A DNA stretch of 64,000 bases from Microbacterium wangchenii (GTDB taxonomy: Bacteria > Actinomycetota > Actinomycetes > Actinomycetales > Microbacteriaceae), in contig NZ_CP038266.1 of the NCBI RefSeq assembly GCF_004564355.1, positions 3,534,001 through 3,598,000 on the forward strand. Reading direction: 5' to 3'. Numbering within the stretch: position 1 is the first letter of the stretch; each line of letters opens with the position of its first letter. Made by a program: the position numbers and the translations under genes. A model generated the notes under the pieces. The model was given only the letters and a program-made list of their open reading frames with translations, was not told the origin of the DNA and made no database searches. Shown here piece by piece: positions 43,711 through 52,784 of the stretch.

Positions 43711-44694
43711 TTACTGCTGCTGGATCAGCCGGTCGTAGTCGGGCTCCGCGTCGATGTATCCGAAGGTCACGGCCATCTCGCCGAGCGTCTGGATGTCCTC
43801 GAGCGTCAGCTCCCACGTGAACACGGGCAGCGTGATGCCGGCCGCTGCCTCCGCCGGGATCTCGAGGTTGGTCGCGATGGCCTCCCGCACCGCCTCCTCG
43901 TTGTCGTTGGCCCAGGCCAGCGCCTCTTCCATGGCGGCGGAGTAGGACTCCACGAGCTCGGCATCGTTGTCGAGCATGTCCTGCGTGGTGATGTTGGTGA
44001 GCACGGTCAGGCCCGGGATCGTCACCTGGTAGGGCTGGACGACCGACACCCCGCCCTCGCCGAGGATCATGCCGCGGAACGGGTCGGGGACCCACGCGGC
44101 ATCCATCGTGCCCGCCTCCAGCTGCGCGGGGACGTCGGGGAAGGCGACCTCGACGAACTCGATCGTCGAGGGGTCGCCGCCGTCGTCCTCCACGGCCTTC
44201 CGGATGGTCAGGTCACCGGCGGCGCCGATGGTGTTGACCGAGACCTTCTTGCCGGCGAGGTCGGCCGGGCGCGTGATGCCGGCGTCGGCGGAGGCGACGA
44301 CGGCGTTGACGTCGGTGCCGTCGTCCAGGCTGTTGGCGTAGTCGCCGACGACGACGACGCCGAGATCCTGCAGGTCGGCGCGGATCGGACCGAACGGCTG
44401 ACCGATCGCGAACTGGATGTCACCGCTGAGGAGGGCAGGGATCGCGTTGGCGCCACCCTGCGCGGGGACGACCTCGATGTCGAGGCCGTGCTCCTCGAAG
44501 ATCCCCTCGTCGATCGCCGCCCACAGGGCGCCGGTCTCCGCGATGGGCAGGGCTGCGACGCGCACCGGGGTCAGTTCTCCCGAAGAGCCCTCGCTCGGGT
44601 CGGCGGAACCTGCGGGCGCGGCGGAGTCGGTGCATCCGCTCAGGACGAGAACGGCGGCCGCACTCAGTGCGGCGGCAGCAAGAGCCTTCTTCAT
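43711..44694 (-). CDS. Solute-binding lipoprotein of an ABC transporter (SsuA/TauA/NMT1-like), system 1
   Basis: 327 residues. Export signal MKKALAAAALSAAAVLVLSGC ends in the lipobox LSGC, so the mature protein is lipid-anchored outside the membrane. VRVAALPIAETGALWAAIDEGIFEEHGLDIEVVPAQGG (44-81, read in parts) and ALLSGDIQFAIGQPFGPIRA match the SsuA/TauA/THI5-like fold that binds sulfonates, pyrimidines or aromatic acids. First gene of SBP-permease-permease-ATPase-paaX. A strong palindrome and -35/-10 pair lie upstream, leaving a leader of about 107 bases. Confidence 0.92.
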   Translation of the reverse strand: MKKALAAAALSAAAVLVLSGCTDSAAPAGSADPSEGSSGELTPVRVAALPIAETGALWAAIDEGIFEEHGLDIEVVPAQGGANAIPALLSGDIQFAIGQPFGPIRADLQDLGVVVVGDYANSLDDGTDVNAVVASADAGITRPADLAGKKVSVNTIGAAGDLTIRKAVEDDGGDPSTIEFVEVAFPDVPAQLEAGTMDAAWVPDPFRGMILGEGGVSVVQPYQVTIPGLTVLTNITTQDMLDNDAELVESYSAAMEEALAWANDNEEAVREAIATNLEIPAEAAAGITLPVFTWELTLEDIQTLGEMAVTFGYIDAEPDYDRLIQQQ

Positions 44695-44807
44695 TGACAG
44701 ACCTCTTCACAACAGTGAGCGCGAGCTCATGGACGGGTAGGCGTCGACGCGGGCCCGAGCCCCGTTCCCCTGTCCGGGATCGGCACGACCGCGTGTCGAC
44801 ACCTGTG

Positions 44808-44862
44808 ATCCTGTTGCCCCGCCTGGCCATTGTCAAGGGTTTCGTGACGGGCGTCACGAAAC
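44808..44862 (-). promoter_or_regulatory. Promoter and operator of ABC transporter operon 1
   Basis: On the minus strand: TTGACA (44831-44836), a 17-base spacer, CAGGAT (44808-44813). Immediately upstream of the -35 is a perfect palindrome with 10-bp arms GTTTCGTGAC/GTCACGAAAC and a 4-base centre (44839-44862). This site is well placed for an activator, or for a repressor at the -35. Confidence 0.7.
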
Positions 44863-44912
44863 AATTGAATAAGATCCCTCCGGATCGGCTCCTTCCGCGC
44901 GGGGGCGCGGAC

Positions 44913-45965
44913 TCAGAAATCCAGCGCGAACACGCGCCTCGCGATCAGTTCGAAGAAGGCCGCCTTCTCCTCGTCGCTGATCGGAAGGGCGTCCTGCGCC
45001 GCGACCTCCGCGGCGTCGAACTGGTAGGGATAGTCCATCGCGTACATGACACGGTCGGCCCCCACCACATCTCGCGTGAACATGATCGCCGGAGCCCAGG
45101 GCATGCCCGAGGTCGTGAGCCAGATGTTGCTGGAGAAGTACTCCGACGGCCGCTGGCGCAGCGGCTGAATCTGCTCGTAGCGCCCGGACGCGACCTGCTT
45201 CGCGTGCATGTGGTCGATGCGGTGGAGCCAGAAGGGCAGCCCCTCACCGAGATGCCCCACCACCAGTCGCAGATTCGGGTGACGGTCGAGGACGCCCGAC
45301 GTGATGATCCTCAGCAGGTGCAGGCCCGCGCTCGCGCCGAAGCCGTAGACCGCGCCATCCAGCCCCGCCTCGCGATAGGGCTGGATCATGCTGTCCGGCG
45401 GCGTGTTCGGGTGCAGGTACAGCGGCACATCGAGTGCCTCGAGCTCGGCGAGGAGGGGAGCGAACCGCGGGTCGTCGATGTGCGAGCCGCGGATGTGATC
45501 GTTCAGGATCAGTCCCTTCAGGCCCAGCTCCGTCACGGCCCTGCGCACCTCGGTCACGGCAGCGTCGACGTCTTCGTACGACACCGCGGCCAGCGCGGAG
45601 AATCGAGTCGGGTTCGCCCGGCAGATCGCCGAGAGCCGGTCGTTCGCCAGCCGTGCGACTCCGATGCCCTCCTCGGCGTCCAGAACCTGCGTGCCGGGCG
45701 CGGTGAGCGCTAGCACCTGGTGGTCGATCCCGCTCGCATCCATGTCGGCGATCCGGCGCTCGGCCGCGTCCTGCAGGCGCTCGACGACGGCTCGCGGCTG
45801 GGGGTGCGAGGAGCCGAGGAAGTACCCCACAAGGCTGTGGAAGCCGATGTCGCGGATGGTCCCGTCGGCCAGGTGCCGGCGATACAGGTCGAACATCTCT
45901 GGCGGCGCCCAGGCTTCCTCCGTCGCGATGCGGAGGTAGGGACGTGGTTCGTCGGGGATGCTCAT
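44913..45965 (-). CDS. LigW-like aromatic acid decarboxylase (amidohydrolase superfamily)
   Basis: 350 residues. Strongly like LigW, the 5-carboxyvanillate decarboxylase of lignin catabolism, and related gamma-resorcylate decarboxylases. LRIATEEAWAPPEMFDLY (11-28) has the metal-ligand Glu16 in place of the HxH motif. YLHPNTPPDSMI holds His185, VVGHLGEGLPFWLHRIDHMH holds His238, and VMYAMDYPYQF holds Asp311; Glu16, His185 and Asp311 match LigW ligand spacing as I remember it. Likely non-oxidative removal of a ring carboxyl ortho to a phenol. Last gene of an eight-gene operon; overlaps the TPP enzyme by ATGA. The exact substrate is inferred. Confidence 0.82.
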   Translation of the reverse strand: MSIPDEPRPYLRIATEEAWAPPEMFDLYRRHLADGTIRDIGFHSLVGYFLGSSHPQPRAVVERLQDAAERRIADMDASGIDHQVLALTAPGTQVLDAEEGIGVARLANDRLSAICRANPTRFSALAAVSYEDVDAAVTEVRRAVTELGLKGLILNDHIRGSHIDDPRFAPLLAELEALDVPLYLHPNTPPDSMIQPYREAGLDGAVYGFGASAGLHLLRIITSGVLDRHPNLRLVVGHLGEGLPFWLHRIDHMHAKQVASGRYEQIQPLRQRPSEYFSSNIWLTTSGMPWAPAIMFTRDVVGADRVMYAMDYPYQFDAAEVAAQDALPISDEEKAAFFELIARRVFALDF

Positions 45966-47746
45966 CGGTGTCCTTCCGGGTTCGAGTGGATGCGCCGGGC
46001 GCGGTCTTCGGTGGGAACGGGCTCGTCGGGTTGGCGGGAGATCGGGTCCATCCGTACGGTCACGACAGCCGAGGTCCCTGCCCGCACTTGCTCCAGTCCG
46101 GCGCGGAGCGCGCCCTCCAGCGCGCCGAGGTCGGAGACGATCGCGCTCCATGCCTCCCCCGCGGCGGCGGCGATGCCGCCGAAATCCGCGCTCTGCTGGA
46201 GATTGACCCAGTAGCGATCGGAACGGACGGCGACCCCGTCGGGATGGATCCGCTCGACGTTGCGTTTCGTCGCGTTCCAGCCGCCGTTGTCGAGGACGAC
46301 GGTGAGCACGGGCAGCCCGTAACGGTGGGCGATCCAGTAGGTGGAGGAGGGGACGCTGAAGAAGAAGGTCCCGTCGCCGACGATGCTCACCACCGTGCGC
46401 TCCGGTGCGGCGAGCTTGACTCCCAGCGCTCCACCGCCGGACCACCCCAGCGACGTGCCGCGATTGCCGTAGAGGGTCCCCGGCCGCCGGCGGGGAAGGT
46501 GCTTCCAGACGGTGGGCGCAGCCGAGATCGCTTCGTTGACGACGATCGTGTCGTCGTCGAGCAGTCCGGAGAGCGTGGCCGACACGCTGGCGGGCGTGAG
46601 GCGACCGGCTCGGACGTCCGCCTCCACCTCGCCCGCCCACGCTCGTCGCACGGCGACACCGTCCTCGGCGGCCGCCTGGGCGCGGTGTGCGGCGCGGGCA
46701 TCGCGCGTGGGAGCGCACCGCTCCTCGAGCTGCTCGAGGACGAGTGCACCGTCCGCGCGGATGAAGCGACCGGCGCGCACGTACCAGAGGGGAAGCGATT
46801 CTTGCAGGGGGTCTTCGTTCACCACGAAGACCGAGGCCTCCTTGCCCGGCGCCCGGATGGCATCCACCCATGGCACGTCCGTGTCGATCGCGAGGATGAC
46901 GTCGGCGTCGGCGATCAGGCGGTGAGGGTCGTCACCGGCATGCAGCGGATGGTCGCGGGGGAAGTTCACGACCTCGGCGTTGTGCTCGACGACGGCGACC
47001 CCGAGTCGCTCGGCCACCCGGACGAGGGCTCCCACGGCGGCGTGCGAGCGCCCCAGGTACGTGGTGATGATGACGGGCCGCTCCGCCCCCGAAAGGGCCG
47101 CGAACAGATCGTCCACCGCATCCGGCGGCGCCGGAGACGGTTCGACGGGCCGCCACTGCGCCGCCACTTCCCGGCGCGGCTCCGAGACGCGCTCGGCGAG
47201 CACCTCCCGTGCCGCGGTCACGTAGACCGGGCCGGCTGGTGCGCTGCGGGCGATCTGCAGCGAGCGGTGCACGATCTGCGCGGCGTTGACGGCGGTGCGG
47301 ATGTCGTAGCTCCACTTGACGTAGGGCCGCACGATGCCGTGCTGGTCGGGGACGTCCTGGAGGTGGTTGACGAAGGAATTCCGGCTCCCCGGCAGCTCGC
47401 CCTCGAGGGTGTAGGGCGTGAGCCCCGCGAAGACGAACACGGGCACGCGCGAGCGCGCGGCGTTGTGGACCGCGCCGCCGAGGTTGGCGGTCCCCACATC
47501 GGTGTGCACGAAAACCGCCTGGGGCTTGCCCGTCACCGCCGCATAGCCGTGGGCGGCACTCAGCGCGGTGTACTCGTGCGGGCACAGGATGACCACAGGG
47601 GAGTCGATCCCCGACTCACGGTCGGCCGCGAGAGCCTCGATGATCGCGGGGTGGTCGCTGCCGAAGTTGGCGAAGAGATGCGTGACGCCCGCCTCGCGCA
47701 GCGCGTCGACGATCAGCTGCCCGGCCGAACGCTCCGCACCGCTCAC
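45962..47746 (-). CDS. Thiamine-pyrophosphate-dependent lyase (acetolactate synthase/benzoylformate decarboxylase family)
   Basis: 594 residues from a GTG at 47746. Three TPP-enzyme domains: N-terminal Pyr domain with the cofactor-activating Glu in CPHEYTALSAAHGYA near 50, a central domain (about 195-330), and the PP domain with SIVGDGTFFFSVPSSTY then VVLDNGGWN (GDG...NGG metal-diphosphate motif). This resembles acetolactate-synthase-like and benzoylformate-decarboxylase-like proteins. Between an aldehyde dehydrogenase and a decarboxylase, conversion of an aryl-2-oxoacid to an aldehyde is a reasonable guess. Overlaps both neighbours by 4 bases. Confidence 0.82.
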   Translation of the reverse strand: MSGAERSAGQLIVDALREAGVTHLFANFGSDHPAIIEALAADRESGIDSPVVILCPHEYTALSAAHGYAAVTGKPQAVFVHTDVGTANLGGAVHNAARSRVPVFVFAGLTPYTLEGELPGSRNSFVNHLQDVPDQHGIVRPYVKWSYDIRTAVNAAQIVHRSLQIARSAPAGPVYVTAAREVLAERVSEPRREVAAQWRPVEPSPAPPDAVDDLFAALSGAERPVIITTYLGRSHAAVGALVRVAERLGVAVVEHNAEVVNFPRDHPLHAGDDPHRLIADADVILAIDTDVPWVDAIRAPGKEASVFVVNEDPLQESLPLWYVRAGRFIRADGALVLEQLEERCAPTRDARAAHRAQAAAEDGVAVRRAWAGEVEADVRAGRLTPASVSATLSGLLDDDTIVVNEAISAAPTVWKHLPRRRPGTLYGNRGTSLGWSGGGALGVKLAAPERTVVSIVGDGTFFFSVPSSTYWIAHRYGLPVLTVVLDNGGWNATKRNVERIHPDGVAVRSDRYWVNLQQSADFGGIAAAAGEAWSAIVSDLGALEGALRAGLEQVRAGTSAVVTVRMDPISRQPDEPVPTEDRARRIHSNPEGHR

Positions 47747-49233
47747 GCCGCACCACGGGCAGGCAGCGCCTGCACGTCGACGCTGTGGAACTGCAGGTAC
47801 TCCTCGATGCCGTGGGGTGATCCCTCCCAGCCGATGCCGCTCTGCTTCCAGCCACCCATGGGGATCTCCCTCGTGCCCGTCGCGGAGAACATCGCACTGT
47901 TGACGAACGTCACTCCGGCTTCGAGCCGGTCCGCCACAGCGAGCGCCCGCTCGGGTGAGCGCGACCACACCGACGAGCACAGCCCGTAGTCGGTGTCGTT
48001 CGCCAGGGCGATGGCCTGCTCCTCGTCGTCGCATTCGATGACGGGGAGGATCGGCCCGAACTGCTCCTCGCGGACCACCTCGTCGTCGTGCCGGGCGTCG
48101 AGGACGAGGGCGGGGAGGAGGAAGTACCCGTCCGCCCATGTGCCCGGATCGAGCGGGGATCCCAGCACCCGGACGTCCCGACCTTGCGCGCGCGTGCGAT
48201 CGAGGAGGGCCTGCACGCGCTCGAACTGGCCGGGGTTGTTCACCGGCCCCATATCGGCCCGCTCGTCCGTGGCGTCGCCGACCACCATGCGGTCCACGAC
48301 CTGGACGAGCAGATCCCGGAACTCCCCGGCGATGCTGCGCGGCACGTACACGCGTTTCGTGGCGAAGCACACCTGACCGGCCCGCCGGTACGCCGACAGC
48401 GCGATGCGCTCCGCCGTATGGGCGAGGTCGGCGTCCTCCAGCACGACGGCGGGATCGTTCCCGCCCAGCTCGAGATGCACCGGGAGGAGCGACTCGGAGG
48501 CCTGGCGCATGATGTGGCGAGCAGTGGCGCCGCCGCCGGTGAACGAGACCTTCCGCACGCGGCGATCCGCCAGGAGCGCGCGCACGACCTCGGCGTCGCC
48601 GTTGACGACGTTGACCACACCCGGCGGCAGCTCGGCGGCGGCCAGCCCGGCCAGGAGCGACACCGCGAGCGGCGCGAACGGAGAGGGCTTGAGCACCACG
48701 GCGTTGCCTGCGGCGATCGCGGGCGCCAGCTTGTTCGCGGTCAGGAGGACGGGCGCGTTCCACGGCACGATGCAGGCCACGACGCCGTAGGGGCGCCGCT
48801 CGACCCGCACGAACTCGCCGGGCGCTGCGCCCTCGACCGCAGACGGTTCCAGGACCGTCGGCAGGTACGCCGCGACCAGCCGGAACGACTCGGCAGCGGC
48901 GGCCACCTCGCGGCGGATGGTCGAGACGACACTCCCGTTCTCGCGGGTGGCCAGGTCGATGAGCCTGGCGGCGTGCGCGTCGATCGCGTCGGCGATCCGC
49001 AGGAGCCTCTGCGCCCGTTCCACCACCGGCGTGGCCGCCCACTCCTGGGCCGTCGAGGCGGCGCTGTCCACCGCGGCCAGCGCATCCGCGGCGGTCCCGT
49101 CCGCGACGACCCCGACCACCTCCGAGGTGCGGCTGGGATTGTGCACCTCGAAGGTGCGGTCCCCCTGCCGCTCCGCACCGGCGATCAGGTGACCGAACAC
49201 CGGTCCCGCTGCCTTCTCATCGATCATGGTCAT
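47743..49233 (-). CDS. NAD(P)-dependent aldehyde dehydrogenase
   Basis: 496 residues. Asn159 (CIVPWNAP), catalytic Glu255 (LELGGND) and nucleophile Cys289 (RRAGQVCF) are in place. LKPSPFAPLA and the C-terminal PMGGWKQSGIGWEG are also typical. Likely cytosolic oxidation of an aromatic or aliphatic aldehyde to the acid. The order ALDH then TPP lyase then LigW-like decarboxylase, with 4-base overlaps, suggests consecutive steps. The ATG has GGAAGGAC upstream; Met3 is an alternative. Confidence 0.92.
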   Translation of the reverse strand: MTMIDEKAAGPVFGHLIAGAERQGDRTFEVHNPSRTSEVVGVVADGTAADALAAVDSAASTAQEWAATPVVERAQRLLRIADAIDAHAARLIDLATRENGSVVSTIRREVAAAAESFRLVAAYLPTVLEPSAVEGAAPGEFVRVERRPYGVVACIVPWNAPVLLTANKLAPAIAAGNAVVLKPSPFAPLAVSLLAGLAAAELPPGVVNVVNGDAEVVRALLADRRVRKVSFTGGGATARHIMRQASESLLPVHLELGGNDPAVVLEDADLAHTAERIALSAYRRAGQVCFATKRVYVPRSIAGEFRDLLVQVVDRMVVGDATDERADMGPVNNPGQFERVQALLDRTRAQGRDVRVLGSPLDPGTWADGYFLLPALVLDARHDDEVVREEQFGPILPVIECDDEEQAIALANDTDYGLCSSVWSRSPERALAVADRLEAGVTFVNSAMFSATGTREIPMGGWKQSGIGWEGSPHGIEEYLQFHSVDVQALPARGAA

Positions 49234-49267
49234 CGCTCGTCCTTCCGCTGTTCGCCTGCCGGCGCTC

Positions 49268-50080
49268 TCACGACGCGTCCTTGGGCATCACCAGCGACAA
49301 CAGGTGCCGCCGCAGCGCCAGGAACTGCTCGCTCGCCCGCGTCTCCACCTGGCTCCGCACGGTGCCCAGGCCGACGTCGACCACCTCGCGGACGACACTC
49401 GGGTTCTTGGAGAGGACGATGATGCGGTCGCTGAGGTAGATCGCCTCGTCGATGTCGTGCGTGACGAGGACGACGGTGATGCCCAGGTCCTCACGCACCT
49501 TGAGGATGAGATCCTCCAGATCGAACCGCGTCTGGGCGTCCACGGAGGCGAACGGTTCGTCCATGAGGAGGAGCTCCGGCCGGTACGAGAGGGCGCGCGC
49601 GATCGCGACGCGCTGCTGCATCCCACCGGACAGCTCCCAGGGGTACTTCCGTTCCACATGGCCCAGGCCCACGCTGCGCAGGGTCTCCGTGACGCGGCTG
49701 GCGCGCTCGGCCCGCGACAGCCCGCGCGCCGAGAGGGGCAGCGCGACGTTCTCCCCGTTCGTCATCCACGGGTACAGCGAACGGCTGTAGTCCTGGAACA
49801 CCAGGCCCAGCTGCTCCGGAACCTGCGTGAGCGGGCGTCCTTCGAACGTGACCGATCCCGCGCTGGGGGAAGCCAGCCCCGAGATGCAGCGCAGCAGCGT
49901 CGTCTTACCGGCACCGCTGGGTCCGACGATGCAGACGAACTCGCCCTTGTCGACATGGAAGGAGACCGAGTCGATGGCCATGTTGGCCTGCGCGGTGCCC
50001 TCGTTGTAGATCTTGCGGACCCCATCGACGGCGAGAACGGTCTCGGTGGCGGTGGGAGTGGAAACGGCGGATGCAGACAT
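49268..50080 (-). CDS. ABC transporter ATPase (SsuB/TauB type), system 2
   Basis: 270 residues. Walker A GPSGAGKTTLLR near 54, FQDYSRSLYPW, signature LSGGMQQRVAIARA, Walker B LLLMDEPFASVD, and VTHDIDEAIYLSDRIIVLSK are all present. Clearly paralogous to the ATPase of system 1. It begins 9 bases after the upstream permease stop and is followed after 34 bases by the aldehyde dehydrogenase. Confidence 0.93.
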   Translation of the reverse strand: MSASAVSTPTATETVLAVDGVRKIYNEGTAQANMAIDSVSFHVDKGEFVCIVGPSGAGKTTLLRCISGLASPSAGSVTFEGRPLTQVPEQLGLVFQDYSRSLYPWMTNGENVALPLSARGLSRAERASRVTETLRSVGLGHVERKYPWELSGGMQQRVAIARALSYRPELLLMDEPFASVDAQTRFDLEDLILKVREDLGITVVLVTHDIDEAIYLSDRIIVLSKNPSVVREVVDVGLGTVRSQVETRASEQFLALRRHLLSLVMPKDAS

Positions 50081-50089
50081 GTGGGTTCC

Positions 50090-50920
50090 TTACGACGATC
50101 CGAGCGCGCGTGACCGGTAGTACCAGCGGAGGGCGCGGCGCTCGACGAAGACGAACAGGTAGTTGAGGGCGGTCCCGATGAAGGCGAGGACAAGGATGCC
50201 GGTCCACATCTTCTTGATCGCGAACTCCGCCTGTGCTTGCAGGATGAAGACCCCGATCCCGGAGTTGGCGGCGACCATCTCGCTCACCACCATCAGGACG
50301 ATGCCCACCGTGAGACTGGCTCGCAGCCCCGCCGCGATCTGCGGCGCCGCACCGGGGAGGACGAGTCGGGTGTACGTGCGCCATCCCCCCAGCCGCAGCG
50401 CCCTGGCCGTATCGAACTTCACCGTGTCGATACCCCGCATGCCGTCGAGGGTGTTCAGAAGCGTCGGCCAGATGGATCCGAGCGCGATCAAGGCGATCTG
50501 ACGGAGGTCGCCGATGCCGAAGATCGCGATCATCGCGGGAAGCAGCGCCGGGGCAGGGAGGACGTACAGGAAGTAGATGATCGGGTTGGCCGCCATGCGC
50601 AGGTACTTCAGTCGCCACATCAGCGAACCGCCGACGACACCGATCAGCGTCCCCAGCAGATAGCCGATGAACAGGTTGCGCAGGCTCACGACCGCATTGG
50701 TCCAGGCTCCGAACACCACCCACTGATCCCACGTGTCGACGAGGATGTCGCTGAGCGGCGGGAAGAACGGCGACACCGACTCGGCGGACACGAACCACCA
50801 CACGGCGATGAGCAGCAGTGGCAGCCACACCGGCGTGAGCGCTTGGCCGACTCGCCGCAGGGGGCTGCTCCCCCGGCGGACCCGTACCGTCGGCACCAGG
50901 CTCGTGGTCATCCTGCTCAT
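50090..50920 (-). CDS. ABC transporter permease (SsuC/TauC type), system 2b
   Basis: 276 residues, about six helices. The cytoplasmic EAA loop is KFDTARALRLGGWRTYTRLVLPGAAPQIAAGLR, read in parts near 175-205. The C-terminus FVERRALRWYYRSRAL is typical. ATG at 50920 overlaps the stop of the other permease (ATGA). Pairs with it to form the channel. Confidence 0.92.
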   Translation of the reverse strand: MSRMTTSLVPTVRVRRGSSPLRRVGQALTPVWLPLLLIAVWWFVSAESVSPFFPPLSDILVDTWDQWVVFGAWTNAVVSLRNLFIGYLLGTLIGVVGGSLMWRLKYLRMAANPIIYFLYVLPAPALLPAMIAIFGIGDLRQIALIALGSIWPTLLNTLDGMRGIDTVKFDTARALRLGGWRTYTRLVLPGAAPQIAAGLRASLTVGIVLMVVSEMVAANSGIGVFILQAQAEFAIKKMWTGILVLAFIGTALNYLFVFVERRALRWYYRSRALGSS

Positions 50921-51729
50921 GCCGCGCCCACCTTGTTCGATTCGCGGATGTTCCGCTGCGATTCGTGCCAGTGCATGACCCGCTTCTCCAGGAGGAAGAA
51001 CGCCCCCGTGAGGGCGATGCCGAGGATCCCCGCGACCAGGATGTAGGCGTACATGGTCGGGTACGCCACCACTCCGGTGTTCTGCGCCAGCAGGATGTTG
51101 CGACCGATGCCCGCCGCCCCGCCGACGATCTCCGCGACGACGCACAGGATCAGTGCCTGCGCGGAGGCGATGCGCATTCCGGTCACCAGATACGGCGATG
51201 CGCTGGGCACGCTCACCATCAGGAACCTGCGGGCACCACGCACGCCCAGGGCCCGCGCGGTGTCCAGGACGATCGGGTCCATCGAGCGCACGCCGTAGAT
51301 CACCTGGATGAGGAACGGCCAGAACGCGGCGAAGCACACCAGGAACACCTTCATGGGGAGCGTGGAGCCGGCGATCAGGATCACGAGGGGAAGGATCGCG
51401 ATCGCCGGGATCGCCTTGAAGATCTCGATGACCGGTGCCGCACTGCGCTGCGCGAAGGCGTTGAAAGCCAGTGCCGTACCGATGAGCAGCCCCAGCAGGA
51501 TCGTGATCACCATCCCGATGACCCACCCTGCAAGCGTGGCGCCGATCGCCGGCCATACCCGGCCGGTGCCCACTTCCCGCCCGAGCGCCGCCATGGTGTC
51601 GGTCATCGTCGGGAACTGCGAGGGGCTCACCAGACCACCGGCGGTCACGGCCTGCCACGCCAGCAGGAGCACCGCCACGGTGACGATCGGCAGCGTCCAC
51701 GTCAGCCAGGATCGCGAGGCGCTGCGCAT
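50917..51729 (-). CDS. ABC transporter permease (SsuC/TauC type), system 2a
   Basis: 270 residues, about six helices. EAA loop: IVLDTARALGVRGARRFLMVSVPSASPYLVTGMR, read in parts near 165-198. The C-terminus LEKRVMHWHESQRNIRES matches the family. It starts 32 bases after the solute-binding protein gene, with GGGAGAAGATGGG as the ribosome site region. Confidence 0.92.
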   Translation of the reverse strand: MRSASRSWLTWTLPIVTVAVLLLAWQAVTAGGLVSPSQFPTMTDTMAALGREVGTGRVWPAIGATLAGWVIGMVITILLGLLIGTALAFNAFAQRSAAPVIEIFKAIPAIAILPLVILIAGSTLPMKVFLVCFAAFWPFLIQVIYGVRSMDPIVLDTARALGVRGARRFLMVSVPSASPYLVTGMRIASAQALILCVVAEIVGGAAGIGRNILLAQNTGVVAYPTMYAYILVAGILGIALTGAFFLLEKRVMHWHESQRNIRESNKVGAA

Positions 51730-51761
51730 CCCATCTTCTCCCTTCGCCCGCTCGCCGGTTC

Positions 51762-52784
51762 CTACAGCGCGCCCGACCACACGATCGTGGAGACGTCGAG
51801 CTTCTCGAGGGCCGCCTTGGCGGATTCGTCGGTGCTGAACTTCACCAGCAGATCGCGGGCCACCTCGAACGCATCCACGTTGAGCGCCGGGTCGCCGCCG
51901 ACGTTCCATCGCGCTCCCGCGGCCTGCTCCTCGGTGATCCCGAGGCCGTCGACGAGGGCGGCCTTCGCCGTCTCCGGGTCGGCACTGGCCCCTTCGATGG
52001 ACTCGGCCATGGCGTCGGCGAAGGCGCGGACGGTGTTGGGGTTCTGATCCACGAACGACTGCGACGTGTTGAACAGCGTCGTGGCAGTGCCCTCGAACAG
52101 TTCGCGGTTGTTGTAGCCCAGCTCCACGCCTCCGGCGGCCAGGGCCTCCGCAGCGAAGGGCCACTGCATGATCGCGGCGTCGACGTCCCCGCTCTCCAGC
52201 GCGGCGGCCATCTGGCCGAAGGGCAGCTGGACCAGTTCGATCGACGCGGCGTCCGCGCCCGCGCGGTCGACGAGCTCCCACATCGTGAGCGTGTTGTGCG
52301 AGGACAGACCCACGGTGGCCACGCGCTTGCCCTCCAGGCCGGCGAAGTCGGTGATACCCGATTCCGCGGACGCGATGGTGAGCGTGCCTTCGTCGTCTTC
52401 CTGGATCTGTCCTTCGATGGAGGTGATCGCGCGGATGGGGATCCCGTTGGCATTGGCCGTCACGGCGTGGACCACCGTGGCGAAACCGACGTCGTACGTG
52501 CCGCTGGCGAGACCCGACACGATGGCGGCGATGTCGGTCTGCGGGGTGATCTCCAGTTCCAGACCGTGCTCCTCGAAGATGCCCTCCTGCAGCCCGTAGT
52601 ACAGGGGGGCGAACTGCGTGGACGGATTGATCGCGACGGTGAGGGATGCCTTCTCCGGGGCCCCTCCGTCGTCTCCGGTCCCGGCGTCTGCTCCGCCGTC
52701 CCCGCCGGAGCAGGCCGCGAGCGAGGCCGCGACGATTCCGGCGACCGCGATGGCGCCGAGGCGGCGCGTGAGGGATGTCTTCAC
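51762..52784 (-). CDS. Solute-binding lipoprotein of an ABC transporter (SsuA/TauA-like), system 2
   Basis: 340 residues. Signal MKTSLTRRLGAIAVAGIVAA then SLAAC gives a lipobox with Cys25. SLTVAINPSTQFAPLYYGLQEGIFEEHGLELEITPQTDIAAIVSGLASGTYDVGFATVVHAV (47-108, read in parts) is the NMT1/SsuA fold. It presents the substrate of this catabolic operon to the two permeases. Its start overlaps the upstream amidohydrolase stop (ATGA), so uptake and catabolism are translationally coupled. Ligand probably the aromatic acid degraded by the operon. Confidence 0.92.
   Translation of the reverse strand: MKTSLTRRLGAIAVAGIVAASLAACSGGDGGADAGTGDDGGAPEKASLTVAINPSTQFAPLYYGLQEGIFEEHGLELEITPQTDIAAIVSGLASGTYDVGFATVVHAVTANANGIPIRAITSIEGQIQEDDEGTLTIASAESGITDFAGLEGKRVATVGLSSHNTLTMWELVDRAGADAASIELVQLPFGQMAAALESGDVDAAIMQWPFAAEALAAGGVELGYNNRELFEGTATTLFNTSQSFVDQNPNTVRAFADAMAESIEGASADPETAKAALVDGLGITEEQAAGARWNVGGDPALNVDAFEVARDLLVKFSTDESAKAALEKLDVSTIVWSGAL

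Noticed and set aside
41151..44694. Taurine or sulfonate importer with a named tau/ssu symbol
   Set aside because: Family match is clear but no monooxygenase or desulfonation gene is adjacent; the paaX link suggests another substrate.
44695..44912. Riboswitch in the leader of ABC operon 1
   Set aside because: The leader is about 107 bases but I see no known aptamer core; the region is explained by promoter and operator.
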